Of a stretch of 64,000 bases of DNA, positions 45,863 to 53,353 are shown piece by piece. Where the stretch lies: positions 3,658,001 through 3,722,000 of the forward strand of contig NZ_CP018725.1 in assembly GCF_001908725.1 (NCBI RefSeq), in the 5' to 3' direction. Positions within the stretch are counted from its first letter, which is position 1; the number at the start of each line of letters is the position of its first letter. Origin of the DNA: Xanthomonas vesicatoria ATCC 35937. Its GTDB lineage: Bacteria; Pseudomonadota; Gammaproteobacteria; Xanthomonadales; Xanthomonadaceae. The notes beneath the pieces are model-generated. The model did no database searches. It was not told the DNA's origin and saw only the letters and a list, made by a program, of their open reading frames with translations. The position numbers and the translations under genes are program-made.

Positions 45863-46661
45863 GCTTGCGTTAGTCGCTTCTGTGCGACCGAGCGCACTGC
45901 CATGTCGGCCGCATCTCCGCAACGGAGAGCAATGAGGCTCGCTGCCCGGCACGCGTCGATATGCCAAGTGTCTCTTTCCCCGCGGGAGGCGATCGGGGGC
46001 GAGGGTACGGGGGCGAAGCCGCGGTGCCGCTGCAACTGCATGGGGCTGCGCACATCCCCTCATCCGCCCCTTCTGGGCACCTTGAACAGCCGCGTAGCGC
46101 AGCGCTCTAGCCCCTTTCCCCCGCGGGGAGCGGGTGAGGGTAAGGATCAACAGTCCCTTAGATCCCAGGACCTCGCTTCAAAAGCACGGCGGCAAAATGC
46201 ATCGACTTCGGCAGCAGGGCCCCTCGTCCGACACTCGGCTGCATTCTCGAATGACATGACAACTGCAGTTGCCGGCGGCTGTGCTGCTTGACGTTGCTGG
46301 TGACAGAGCAACGCCGCATCGTTGCCCTCCCATTGTCGCTGCTCCAGAAATCACAGGCGCAGTACACACATCGGTTGTCCAGTTACCAAGTGCTTCCGCT
46401 GCGTCCCGCCGAAGTGCCCCGTCCAACCTGTTCCATCGTTGTTACAGCACGCTCGGCGCAAAGTGTGCCAAAACCGATACACCGCTCGCGCCGCGTCCAC
46501 ACAAAGCCCTGACACGGCGAGGTGCTGCGGCGCAACAGCGCGCTGGCACGCACTGTGCTCTGTCCTCTTGCGGTACCCACCCGTTTGCGCCGCCGTTGCG
46601 TGCCTCAAACGCCAGTGGCTGTTCGTTCGATTGGATTGTTCACCGAGAGGGGTAGACGCAT
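45863..46661. other. Long upstream region of the PQQ dehydrogenase operon
   Basis: No supported gene in 799 bases. The left part (about 45960-46140) carries palindromic repeat sequences, including CCCTCATCCGCCCCTTCTGG then GCACCTTG (46063-46090), related in reverse to 1243-1275, and CCCCTTTCCCCCGCGGGGAG. The right part holds the sigma-54 promoter at 46544-46558. An inverted repeat CTGT-N12-ACAG at 46428-46447, about 100 bases upstream of that promoter, is in the right place for an activator site but is too short to be sure. Confidence 0.6.
46544..46558 (+). promoter_or_regulatory. Sigma-54 (RpoN) -24/-12 promoter of the PQQ operon
   Basis: TGGCACG (46544-46550), four bases, then GTGC (46555-46558) matches the consensus TGGCACG-N4-TTGC at all but one position, with the invariant GG and GC ten bases apart. 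It lies 104 bases before the dehydrogenase ATG. A sigma-54-dependent activator is encoded at the far end of the same cluster, which supports a functional reading. Confidence 0.75.
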
Positions 46662-48680
46662 ATGCACCAATCTTCCTGTCGCAGTGTCCGCAGCGGTGCG
46701 CTGCTGATGCTTGCGCTGAGCGCCGTGTTGGCCGGCTGCAAGAAAGACACACCGGCCGAAACCGCAGCGCCTGCACCTGCAGCCGCATCGACTGCTACGC
46801 CGCCAGCCGCTGCCGTGGTCGACACCGATACCGAATTCACCGCCAACGCCAGCAATGCGGATAACTGGGGTGGCGTCGGTCGCGACTTCGGGCTCACCCG
46901 GCACAGCCCGCTGGCCGAAATCAATCGCGACAACGTCAAGAACCTGAAGATGTCGTGGGAAATGAAAACCGACGCCACGCGCGGACATGAAGGCCAGCCG
47001 CTGGTGATCGGCAGCATCATGTACATGGTCAGCGCGTATCCGAACAATGTGTTCGCGATCGATCTGGCAGCGCAGGAAGACGGCGGCAAGGTGTTGTGGA
47101 AATACACCCCGCAACAGGACGAACGCTCGGTGGCGGTGGCCTGCTGTGATACCGTCAACCGCGGTGCGTCGTATGCCGATGGCAAGCTGGTGTTCGGCAG
47201 CCTGAGCGGCGATGTGATTGCGCTCGATGCCAAGAGCGGCAAGGAAGTGTGGAAGCAGAAACTCGCGCACCCTGACAAGGGCGAAACCATCACCATGGCG
47301 CCGATCATTGCCGACGGCAAAGTGGTGGCCGGCATCAGCGGCAACGAGTTCGGCGTGCTTGGGCGCGTAGCCGCCTACAACCTGTCTGACGGCAAGCAGG
47401 CGTGGTCCTGCGATGCGGCCGGTACCGACAAAGCGATCTGCCTTGGCCCGGACTTCAACAAAGCCAATCCGCAGCATGGCCAGCTCGGCGATCTGGGCGT
47501 CAAGACCTTCCCCAACGACGAATGGAAGCGTGGCGGCGGCGCCGCCTGGGGTTGGTACAGCTACGACCCGAAGTTGAAGCTGGTCTATTACGGTACCGGC
47601 AATCCCGGCCTGTGGAGCCCGTCGTATCGCTGCGGCAAGACCTCGCATGAGGAGTGCAACAACGGCGAGCACGATAACAAGTGGTCGATGACGCTGTTCG
47701 CGCGCAAGATCGACACCGGCGAGGCGGTGTGGGGCTATCAAAAGACCCCGTTCGACCAGTGGGATTACGACGGCATCAACGAGCCGATCCTGGTGGACCT
47801 GACCATCGACGGCAAGCAGGTTCCGTCGGTGGTGCAGTTCGATCGCAACGGCTTTGCCTACGTGCTCGATCGCCGCGATGGCACGCTGCTGCGTGCGCAC
47901 AAGTTCGTGCCGGCCAACTGGGCCGAACGCATCGACATGAAGACCGGTCGCCCAGTGAAAGTGGCGGCGCATTCCCCGCTGGAACGCGGCAAGAAGGTCC
48001 AGGCGTTTCCGTCGGCGATGGGCGGCAAGGACCAGCAGCCGTGCTCGGTGGATCCGTCCAATTCGGCGGTGTTCTTCTGCGGCACCAACAACTGGCACAT
48101 GGAATTGGAGCCGCAGGAACGCGGCAACACCATGATGGGCCTGCCGTATGTGTTCGCCAACGTGATGATGAAGCCCAACGAGCCCGGCGCGCTGGGCATC
48201 GTCAAGGCGTTCGACGTGGTGGAAGGCAAGTCCAAGTGGGAGATCAAGGAGAAGTTCCCGGTCTGGAGCGGCACCCTGGTCACCGATGGCGGGCTGGTGT
48301 TCTACGGCACGCTGGATGGCTGGTTCCGTGCGGTGGACAAGGACACCGGCAAGAAGCTGTGGGAGATGAAGTTGCCGTCCGGCATCATCGGCAACCCGAT
48401 CGCCTACAAGGCCAACGGCCATCAGTACGTAGCGGTGTTCTCCGGCATCGGTGGCTGGATCGGTCTGCCGGTCGCGGCAGGTCTGGACCCGGCTGATCCC
48501 TACGGCGCGCTAGGCGCCGCCGGGTTGGCGTTCGGTGCCGGCTTCGACAAGATCCCGCTCGGTGGCATGGTGCACACCTTCCGTATCGACGGCGCTGGCA
48601 AGACCGTGACCGCGAGTGCAACTGCCACGGCGGCTGCCGGTGGTGGTACCGCCAATGCAGCAGCGAAGACGGCACGATGA
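46662..48680 (+). CDS. PQQ-dependent alcohol dehydrogenase, XoxF-like, lipoprotein
   Basis: A 672-residue quinoprotein of the methanol/ethanol dehydrogenase family that oxidises alcohols in the periplasm and passes electrons to a cytochrome c. The signal peptide ends in lipobox LAGC (Cys26), and an Ala/Pro tether follows. Eight-bladed propeller features are visible: the vicinal disulfide Cys161-Cys162 (VACCDTVNRG), metal ligands Glu229 (SGNEFGV) and Asn314 (YGTGNPG), and catalytic Asp368 in WDYDG. Asp370, two residues on, is the extra acidic ligand known from lanthanide-dependent XoxF/PedH enzymes and absent from calcium-dependent MxaF. The lipid anchor and the Ala/Gly/Thr-rich C-terminal tail are unusual. 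GAGAGGGG lies eight bases before the ATG. It is the first gene of a six-gene operon. Confidence 0.9.
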   Translation: MHQSSCRSVRSGALLMLALSAVLAGCKKDTPAETAAPAPAAASTATPPAAAVVDTDTEFTANASNADNWGGVGRDFGLTRHSPLAEINRDNVKNLKMSWEMKTDATRGHEGQPLVIGSIMYMVSAYPNNVFAIDLAAQEDGGKVLWKYTPQQDERSVAVACCDTVNRGASYADGKLVFGSLSGDVIALDAKSGKEVWKQKLAHPDKGETITMAPIIADGKVVAGISGNEFGVLGRVAAYNLSDGKQAWSCDAAGTDKAICLGPDFNKANPQHGQLGDLGVKTFPNDEWKRGGGAAWGWYSYDPKLKLVYYGTGNPGLWSPSYRCGKTSHEECNNGEHDNKWSMTLFARKIDTGEAVWGYQKTPFDQWDYDGINEPILVDLTIDGKQVPSVVQFDRNGFAYVLDRRDGTLLRAHKFVPANWAERIDMKTGRPVKVAAHSPLERGKKVQAFPSAMGGKDQQPCSVDPSNSAVFFCGTNNWHMELEPQERGNTMMGLPYVFANVMMKPNEPGALGIVKAFDVVEGKSKWEIKEKFPVWSGTLVTDGGLVFYGTLDGWFRAVDKDTGKKLWEMKLPSGIIGNPIAYKANGHQYVAVFSGIGGWIGLPVAAGLDPADPYGALGAAGLAFGAGFDKIPLGGMVHTFRIDGAGKTVTASATATAAAGGGTANAAAKTAR

Positions 48681-50452
48681 GATCCACGCAAGGCGTTGGG
48701 CGCGCGCGTCGGCAGATGTCTGCCGGCGTGCGCGGCATCACCCGGCACCTGCGTAAGGTGCTGGTGGTTTGCAGCCTCGGACTCGTCGCCGCAGGTTGCA
48801 CACGCGAGCCGTCTTCACCGACGGCTCGCGCTTCTGATTCCGATGCGGCGCACACAGCGGCGCCTGCATCCACTGCAGCGGCAGCCTCTGTGCAAATGCC
48901 TGCCAACACGCCGCCGCCTGCGCCCGATCCCACGGTGCTGCGCGTCTGCGCCGACCCGGGCAACATGCCGTTGTCCAACAAGGCCGGCGAAGGTTTCCAG
49001 AACAAGATTGCGCAAGTGGTTGCCGATGCGATGGGCCGTCGCCTGGAATACGAATGGCGCACCTATTACCAACGCGGGCTGGCGCGCAGCACCATCAATG
49101 CCGGGCGCTGCGATCTGCTGATGGATCTCAACAGCGACTTCGAGCAGGGACTGACCACGCGTCCGCTGTATCGCTCGGCCTACGTGCTGGTGACACGCAA
49201 GGGGTTGAATCTGGTGCCCACGTCGCTGGACGACCCGGCGCTGAAAAAGCTGCGACTGGGCGTGTTTCAGAGCTCACCCGCGCGCCAGGCGCTGTACGAG
49301 CACGGCATTAGCGGCGAGGTGCAGTACCTGTTCTACGACTCGGCCACCGCGCCGGAAGAACATCCGGGCAAACTGGTCGAGCGGGTGGCCGCCAATGAAC
49401 TGGATGCGGCCGAATCCTGGGGCCCGGTGGCCGGTTACTACGCCGCGCGTAACAGCCTGGGCGTGGTGCCGTTGAACACCATCGACGATGCGGTGCTGGA
49501 ATATTCGATGGCGTGGGCGGTATCGCGCAAGAACGCCGCGTTGCGCGATGCGTTGAACACGGCGCTGCAGGACAACGCGGCAAAGATCGCCGAGATTCTG
49601 CGCAGTTATCACGTGCCGCTGGTGCGTTGCAGCGACTGCATCGTGGCTGGCGATCTGCCATCGCATGGGCCTTACACCACGCCGGCCGCCGCACCGACTG
49701 CGCCCAGTCCTGCTGCCTCGTCGCAGGAGCTGGCGCAACTGCAATTGCGCATCGCCGACGGCGCCGACCCCAACCAGGAACTGGCACATGCGCTGGATGC
49801 CGGCGATGCCGTGCGTGCTGCGTGGTTGCTGCGGCACGGTGCCGATGCCAATACGCCCAACTTGCTCGGCGAGCCGCCATTGCATCAGGCCATCCGCAAT
49901 CAGGAGCCGGATCTGGTCGGATTGCTGCTGGATGCCGGTGCTCGGCTGGAGGCGCGCGATGCCAGCGGCTGGACCGCGCTGATGAAAGCCGCATGGGCCA
50001 ACGATGCCGATAGCGTGACCCGGCTCGTGGGCAAACGCGCGCCGGTCGACACGGTGTCCGGCGATGGCTGGAGCGCCTTGGATCTGGCGGTCTCCTATGC
50101 CGACGCCAGCGTGGTGCAGGCATTGCTTGCCGCGGGGGCGAACGTGAAGCGCGCCAATGCCAAGGGATTCACGCCGGTGATGTTCGCAGTGGCGCGCGAC
50201 GACCCGGCCATTCTCGACGCGCTGCTCGCGCGCGGCGCCGACGTGGGGCACGCCAACCAGGCGGGTGTCACGGCATTGATGCTGGCCGCCGCGGCCGGGC
50301 GCGACGACGTCGCCAAGCGTCTGCTGGCAGCCGGTGCCGACCCGGCGGCGCGCAACCGCGGTGGCAAGACCGCTGCGACATTGGCACAGGACCGAGGCGA
50401 TGCCGCATTGGCGGCGCTCCTCAGCGAGGCCAGGCGCCCTGCCAGACGCTGA
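48677..50452 (+). CDS. XoxJ/MxaJ-type binding protein fused to ankyrin repeats, lipoprotein
   Basis: A 591-residue exported protein. After a long signal peptide with lipobox VAAGC comes an Ala/Pro tether. A periplasmic solute-binding-like domain follows (about 90-320: VLRVCADPGNMPLSNKAGEG, AGRCDLLMDLNS, GLTTRPLYRSAYVLVTRKG), the type found next to quinoprotein dehydrogenases (MxaJ/XoxJ). A CxxC pair (Cys318, Cys321) closes it. Residues about 350-585 are six or so ankyrin repeats (for example SGWTALMKAAWANDADSVTRL), not part of known XoxJ proteins. XoxJ is thought to help activate or mature the dehydrogenase; the ankyrin part may dock a partner. The start overlaps the dehydrogenase stop by four bases. 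Confidence 0.87.
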   Translation: MRSTQGVGRARRQMSAGVRGITRHLRKVLVVCSLGLVAAGCTREPSSPTARASDSDAAHTAAPASTAAAASVQMPANTPPPAPDPTVLRVCADPGNMPLSNKAGEGFQNKIAQVVADAMGRRLEYEWRTYYQRGLARSTINAGRCDLLMDLNSDFEQGLTTRPLYRSAYVLVTRKGLNLVPTSLDDPALKKLRLGVFQSSPARQALYEHGISGEVQYLFYDSATAPEEHPGKLVERVAANELDAAESWGPVAGYYAARNSLGVVPLNTIDDAVLEYSMAWAVSRKNAALRDALNTALQDNAAKIAEILRSYHVPLVRCSDCIVAGDLPSHGPYTTPAAAPTAPSPAASSQELAQLQLRIADGADPNQELAHALDAGDAVRAAWLLRHGADANTPNLLGEPPLHQAIRNQEPDLVGLLLDAGARLEARDASGWTALMKAAWANDADSVTRLVGKRAPVDTVSGDGWSALDLAVSYADASVVQALLAAGANVKRANAKGFTPVMFAVARDDPAILDALLARGADVGHANQAGVTALMLAAAAGRDDVAKRLLAAGADPAARNRGGKTAATLAQDRGDAALAALLSEARRPARR

Positions 50453-50513
50453 CCGTTTCATCCACCGCGTGCACGGGGTGCGCGGTGTTCCCTCCGATCA
50501 GAAAGGTTCGTTC

Positions 50514-51134
50514 ATGCGCAAGTTCACCATGGGTTTTATCGATCGTTCCATGCACGCGCCGCTATGCGCGTTGTTGCTGAGCACACTGCTGGTTGCGTGC
50601 GGAAAAGACGCTCCGCCGGCACCGGCGTCCGATGCGGCGCCACCACCAGCCGCCAGCGCGCCCGCACCGGCTGCCGATGCCGCCGCGCCACCTCCGCCCG
50701 CAGCTGCACCCGCGGCAATGCCCAATCCGGCCGCAGGGCCCGCGCCCGATCTGGCCACGCCGGCCGCACCCCCGGCCACGGTGACACCGGTTCCGAAGGG
50801 GCCGGAGGTCAAGGTCACCCCGGAGCTGATCGCCGAGGGCAAGAAAATCTATTTCTCTGCCGGCTGCAACGCCTGCCACGGTGGCACCGGTGGCGGTGGC
50901 ATGTGCCCGCCGCTGACCAACGACATCTGGGTGTACGGCAGCGACGACGACACCTTGCGCACCCTGATCAGCGAAGGCACCGCGGCCATGATCACGCATG
51001 GCAAGACCCGCATCGGGCATGAAAAAGTCGTGGGGCAGATGCCGCCGTTCGCACCGGTGCTCAAGCCGGGTGACACCGAAAAATTGCTGGCTTTCATCCA
51101 TTCGATCAACAAGACCGCGGGCAAGGCGCAATGA
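50514..51134 (+). CDS. Cytochrome c lipoprotein, likely electron acceptor of the dehydrogenase
   Basis: A 206-residue lipoprotein. A signal peptide with lipobox LLVAC is followed by ~70 residues of almost pure Ala/Pro, then one class I cytochrome c domain. Heme attachment is Cys118-x-x-Cys121-His122 (GCNACHGG), and the likely axial ligand is Met176 (GQMPPF). In methanol dehydrogenase operons the matching role is XoxG/MxaG, which takes electrons from PQQH2. The long tether would let the domain reach the lipid-anchored dehydrogenase. It is 61 bases after the preceding gene and overlaps the next by four. Confidence 0.9.
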   Translation: MRKFTMGFIDRSMHAPLCALLLSTLLVACGKDAPPAPASDAAPPPAASAPAPAADAAAPPPPAAAPAAMPNPAAGPAPDLATPAAPPATVTPVPKGPEVKVTPELIAEGKKIYFSAGCNACHGGTGGGGMCPPLTNDIWVYGSDDDTLRTLISEGTAAMITHGKTRIGHEKVVGQMPPFAPVLKPGDTEKLLAFIHSINKTAGKAQ

Positions 51135-52201
51135 CGCAAGGCGCACTGCGATCGGTAGCCGGTAGTTGGCAGCGTGCCTGTGCGCTGATTGCATCGGGCG
51201 CGTTGCTGCTGATCGTCGGTTGCCAGCGTGATGCTGCTGCACCGGCGGCCGCAGCGTCGGCATCGCCGGCGGCGGCCAGCAGCGCGGCGCCCGCGCCGTC
51301 AGCCGCAGCGGTGTTGGCCTACGTCCCCAATCAACGCAGCGGTACGGTGTCGGTGATCGACACCGGCACCGATACGGTGGTGCGCACGCTCACTGCACAA
51401 GGCCAGCTTGGCAAGCGTCTGCAGCAGGTGCTGCCCGGCCCGCAGGGGCAGTTGTATCTGATCGACGCCGAGCATCACCGCCTGATCGAACTCGACACCG
51501 CCAAGGACGCAGTGCTGCGCCAGGTCGACATTGGCGAAAACGCAGAAGGCATCGCGTTGTCGCCCGATGGCAAGCAGTTCGCGGTGTGCGTGGAAGGGCA
51601 GAACCAGGTGATGCTGATCGATGCCGCGCAGTTCCGCGTGCAGCAGGTCATCGCCACGCGTGGGCAGGCGCCGGAACATTGCGCATATACGCCCGATGGA
51701 AGGTGGCTGCTGACCAGCAACGAAGGCTCCAACGACATGGACATGATCGAGCTGGCCACGCAGCAGTCGCGCGGTGTGGTCGCCACTAGTGGCCATCCGC
51801 GCGGCATGGCGTTTGCACCTGATGGTCGCAGCGTCTACATCGCGCAGGAAACCGCCAATGTGGTGGATGTGATCGACCTGCAGACCCGCACGCGTCGCGC
51901 CAGTCTGCCGGCCGGTGTGCGAACCGCCGGCGTGACGTTATCGGCCGACGGTACACGGCTGTACGCCTCCAACGGAGGTGCTGGCACGGTCAGCGTGATC
52001 GACACCGCCACCGCGCGCAGCCTGGCTGAAATCCCGGTGGGACTACGGCCCTGGAATCCGGCGCTCACGCCGGCCGGCGACAAGCTGTATGTGGCCAATG
52101 GACGCTCCAATACGGTGAGCGTGATCGATACCGTGAGCTTGCGCGAACTCAAACAGATCCCCGTCGGCGAACTGCCGTGGGGCGTGGTCATCGCGCGCTG
52201 A
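51131..52201 (+). CDS. YVTN-type beta-propeller lipoprotein associated with PQQ catabolism
   Basis: A 356-residue lipoprotein. The lipobox is LLLIVGC (Cys31), followed by an Ala/Ser tether. Seven YVTN-like blades then follow, with repeats such as [40 protein letters not shown] and [20 protein letters not shown]. Such propellers accompany PQQ-dependent alcohol oxidation clusters in other bacteria; their task is unproven, perhaps scaffolding or protecting the dehydrogenase. The start overlaps the cytochrome stop (ATGA). Confidence 0.85.
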   Translation: MTQGALRSVAGSWQRACALIASGALLLIVGCQRDAAAPAAAASASPAAASSAAPAPSAAAVLAYVPNQRSGTVSVIDTGTDTVVRTLTAQGQLGKRLQQVLPGPQGQLYLIDAEHHRLIELDTAKDAVLRQVDIGENAEGIALSPDGKQFAVCVEGQNQVMLIDAAQFRVQQVIATRGQAPEHCAYTPDGRWLLTSNEGSNDMDMIELATQQSRGVVATSGHPRGMAFAPDGRSVYIAQETANVVDVIDLQTRTRRASLPAGVRTAGVTLSADGTRLYASNGGAGTVSVIDTATARSLAEIPVGLRPWNPALTPAGDKLYVANGRSNTVSVIDTVSLRELKQIPVGELPWGVVIAR

Positions 52202-52236
52202 GTGCCGGGCATGCCGATGCGCGCCGGGGAGGCGGA

Positions 52237-53343
52237 ATGAAGACACGTGCTGCGGTCGCCTGGGCCCCGCATCAACCGCTGACCATCGAAGAGGTGGACC
52301 TGCAGCCGCCGCGTCCCGGCGAAGTGCTGGTGCGGCTGATTGCCAGCGGCATCTGTCATGGTGATGCGCACGCGCTGGCGCATGGGCATGCAAGCAGCTT
52401 CCCGGCGATCCTGGGGCAGGAGGGCGCAGGGATTGTCGAAGACGTGGGCATTGGCGTGACCAGCGTTCGCGCTGGCGATCACGTCATCCCGCTCTACATG
52501 CCCGAATGCGGCGTGTGCAAGTTCTGCCGCTCTGGGCGCACCAACTTGTGCCAGGCGATTCGCAGCAGCCAGGAGCGTGGCCTGATGCCCGACGGCAGCA
52601 GCCGGTTTTCGTTGAACGGGCGGCCGATCCTGCATCACATGGGCACCAGCACGTTTTCCGAATACACCGTGTTGCCGGAGATCGCGGTGGCGCGCATCCA
52701 TCCGGACGCGGCACTCGACCAGGTCTGCCTGCTCGGCTGCACGGTCACGACCGGTGTTGGAGCGGTGCTCAATAGCACCCATGTGCGGCCTGGCGATTGC
52801 GTTGCGGTATTCGGGCTGGGCGGGATCGGCCTGTCGGTGGTGCAGGGCGCGGTGCTGGCCAAGGCCGGGCGCATCATTGCGGTGGACATCGACCCAGGCA
52901 AGTTCGCGCTGGCGCGCGCGCTGGGTGCCACCGACTGCCTGGACCCGCGCGACTACGGCGCACCGATCCAGCAGGTGATCGTTGACCTCACCGATGGTGG
53001 CGCGGACCACAGTTTCGAATGTGTGGGCGATGTCGGGGCGATGCGCGCGGCACTGGAGTGCTGCCACAAGGGCTGGGGCGAGAGCGTCATTCTCGGTGTG
53101 GTCGACGATGCACAGGAAATCAGCACGCGGCCGTTTCAGCTGGTGACCGGCCGGGTGTGGCGTGGAAGCGCTTTTGGCGGCGTAAAAGGGCGCAGCGAGT
53201 TGCCCGGCTATGTAGAGCGCTATCTGCGGGGCGACATCCAGCTGGCGCCGCTGATCACCCGCACCCTGGCATTGGACGACATCAATCAGGCGCTGGCGGA
53301 TCTGCATGCGGCGCGCGGTATCAAATCGATCGTGCTGTATTGA
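52237..53343 (+). CDS. Class III alcohol/formaldehyde dehydrogenase-like protein with altered zinc site
   Basis: A 368-residue cytoplasmic medium-chain dehydrogenase closest to S-(hydroxymethyl)glutathione dehydrogenase. The structural zinc cysteines ([17 protein letters not shown]) and the class III stretch [20 protein letters not shown] are present, as is the NAD-binding [13 protein letters not shown]. Catalytic zinc ligands Cys40 (GICHGDA) and Cys168 (LLGCTV) are kept. The usual histidine of GHEGAG is glutamine here (Gln61, codon CAG at 52417-52419). It may therefore have altered activity. In the operon it would remove the aldehyde made by the dehydrogenase. GGGGAGG precedes the ATG. Confidence 0.85.
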   Translation: MKTRAAVAWAPHQPLTIEEVDLQPPRPGEVLVRLIASGICHGDAHALAHGHASSFPAILGQEGAGIVEDVGIGVTSVRAGDHVIPLYMPECGVCKFCRSGRTNLCQAIRSSQERGLMPDGSSRFSLNGRPILHHMGTSTFSEYTVLPEIAVARIHPDAALDQVCLLGCTVTTGVGAVLNSTHVRPGDCVAVFGLGGIGLSVVQGAVLAKAGRIIAVDIDPGKFALARALGATDCLDPRDYGAPIQQVIVDLTDGGADHSFECVGDVGAMRAALECCHKGWGESVILGVVDDAQEISTRPFQLVTGRVWRGSAFGGVKGRSELPGYVERYLRGDIQLAPLITRTLALDDINQALADLHAARGIKSIVLY

Positions 53344-53353
53344 AGGGGACGAC

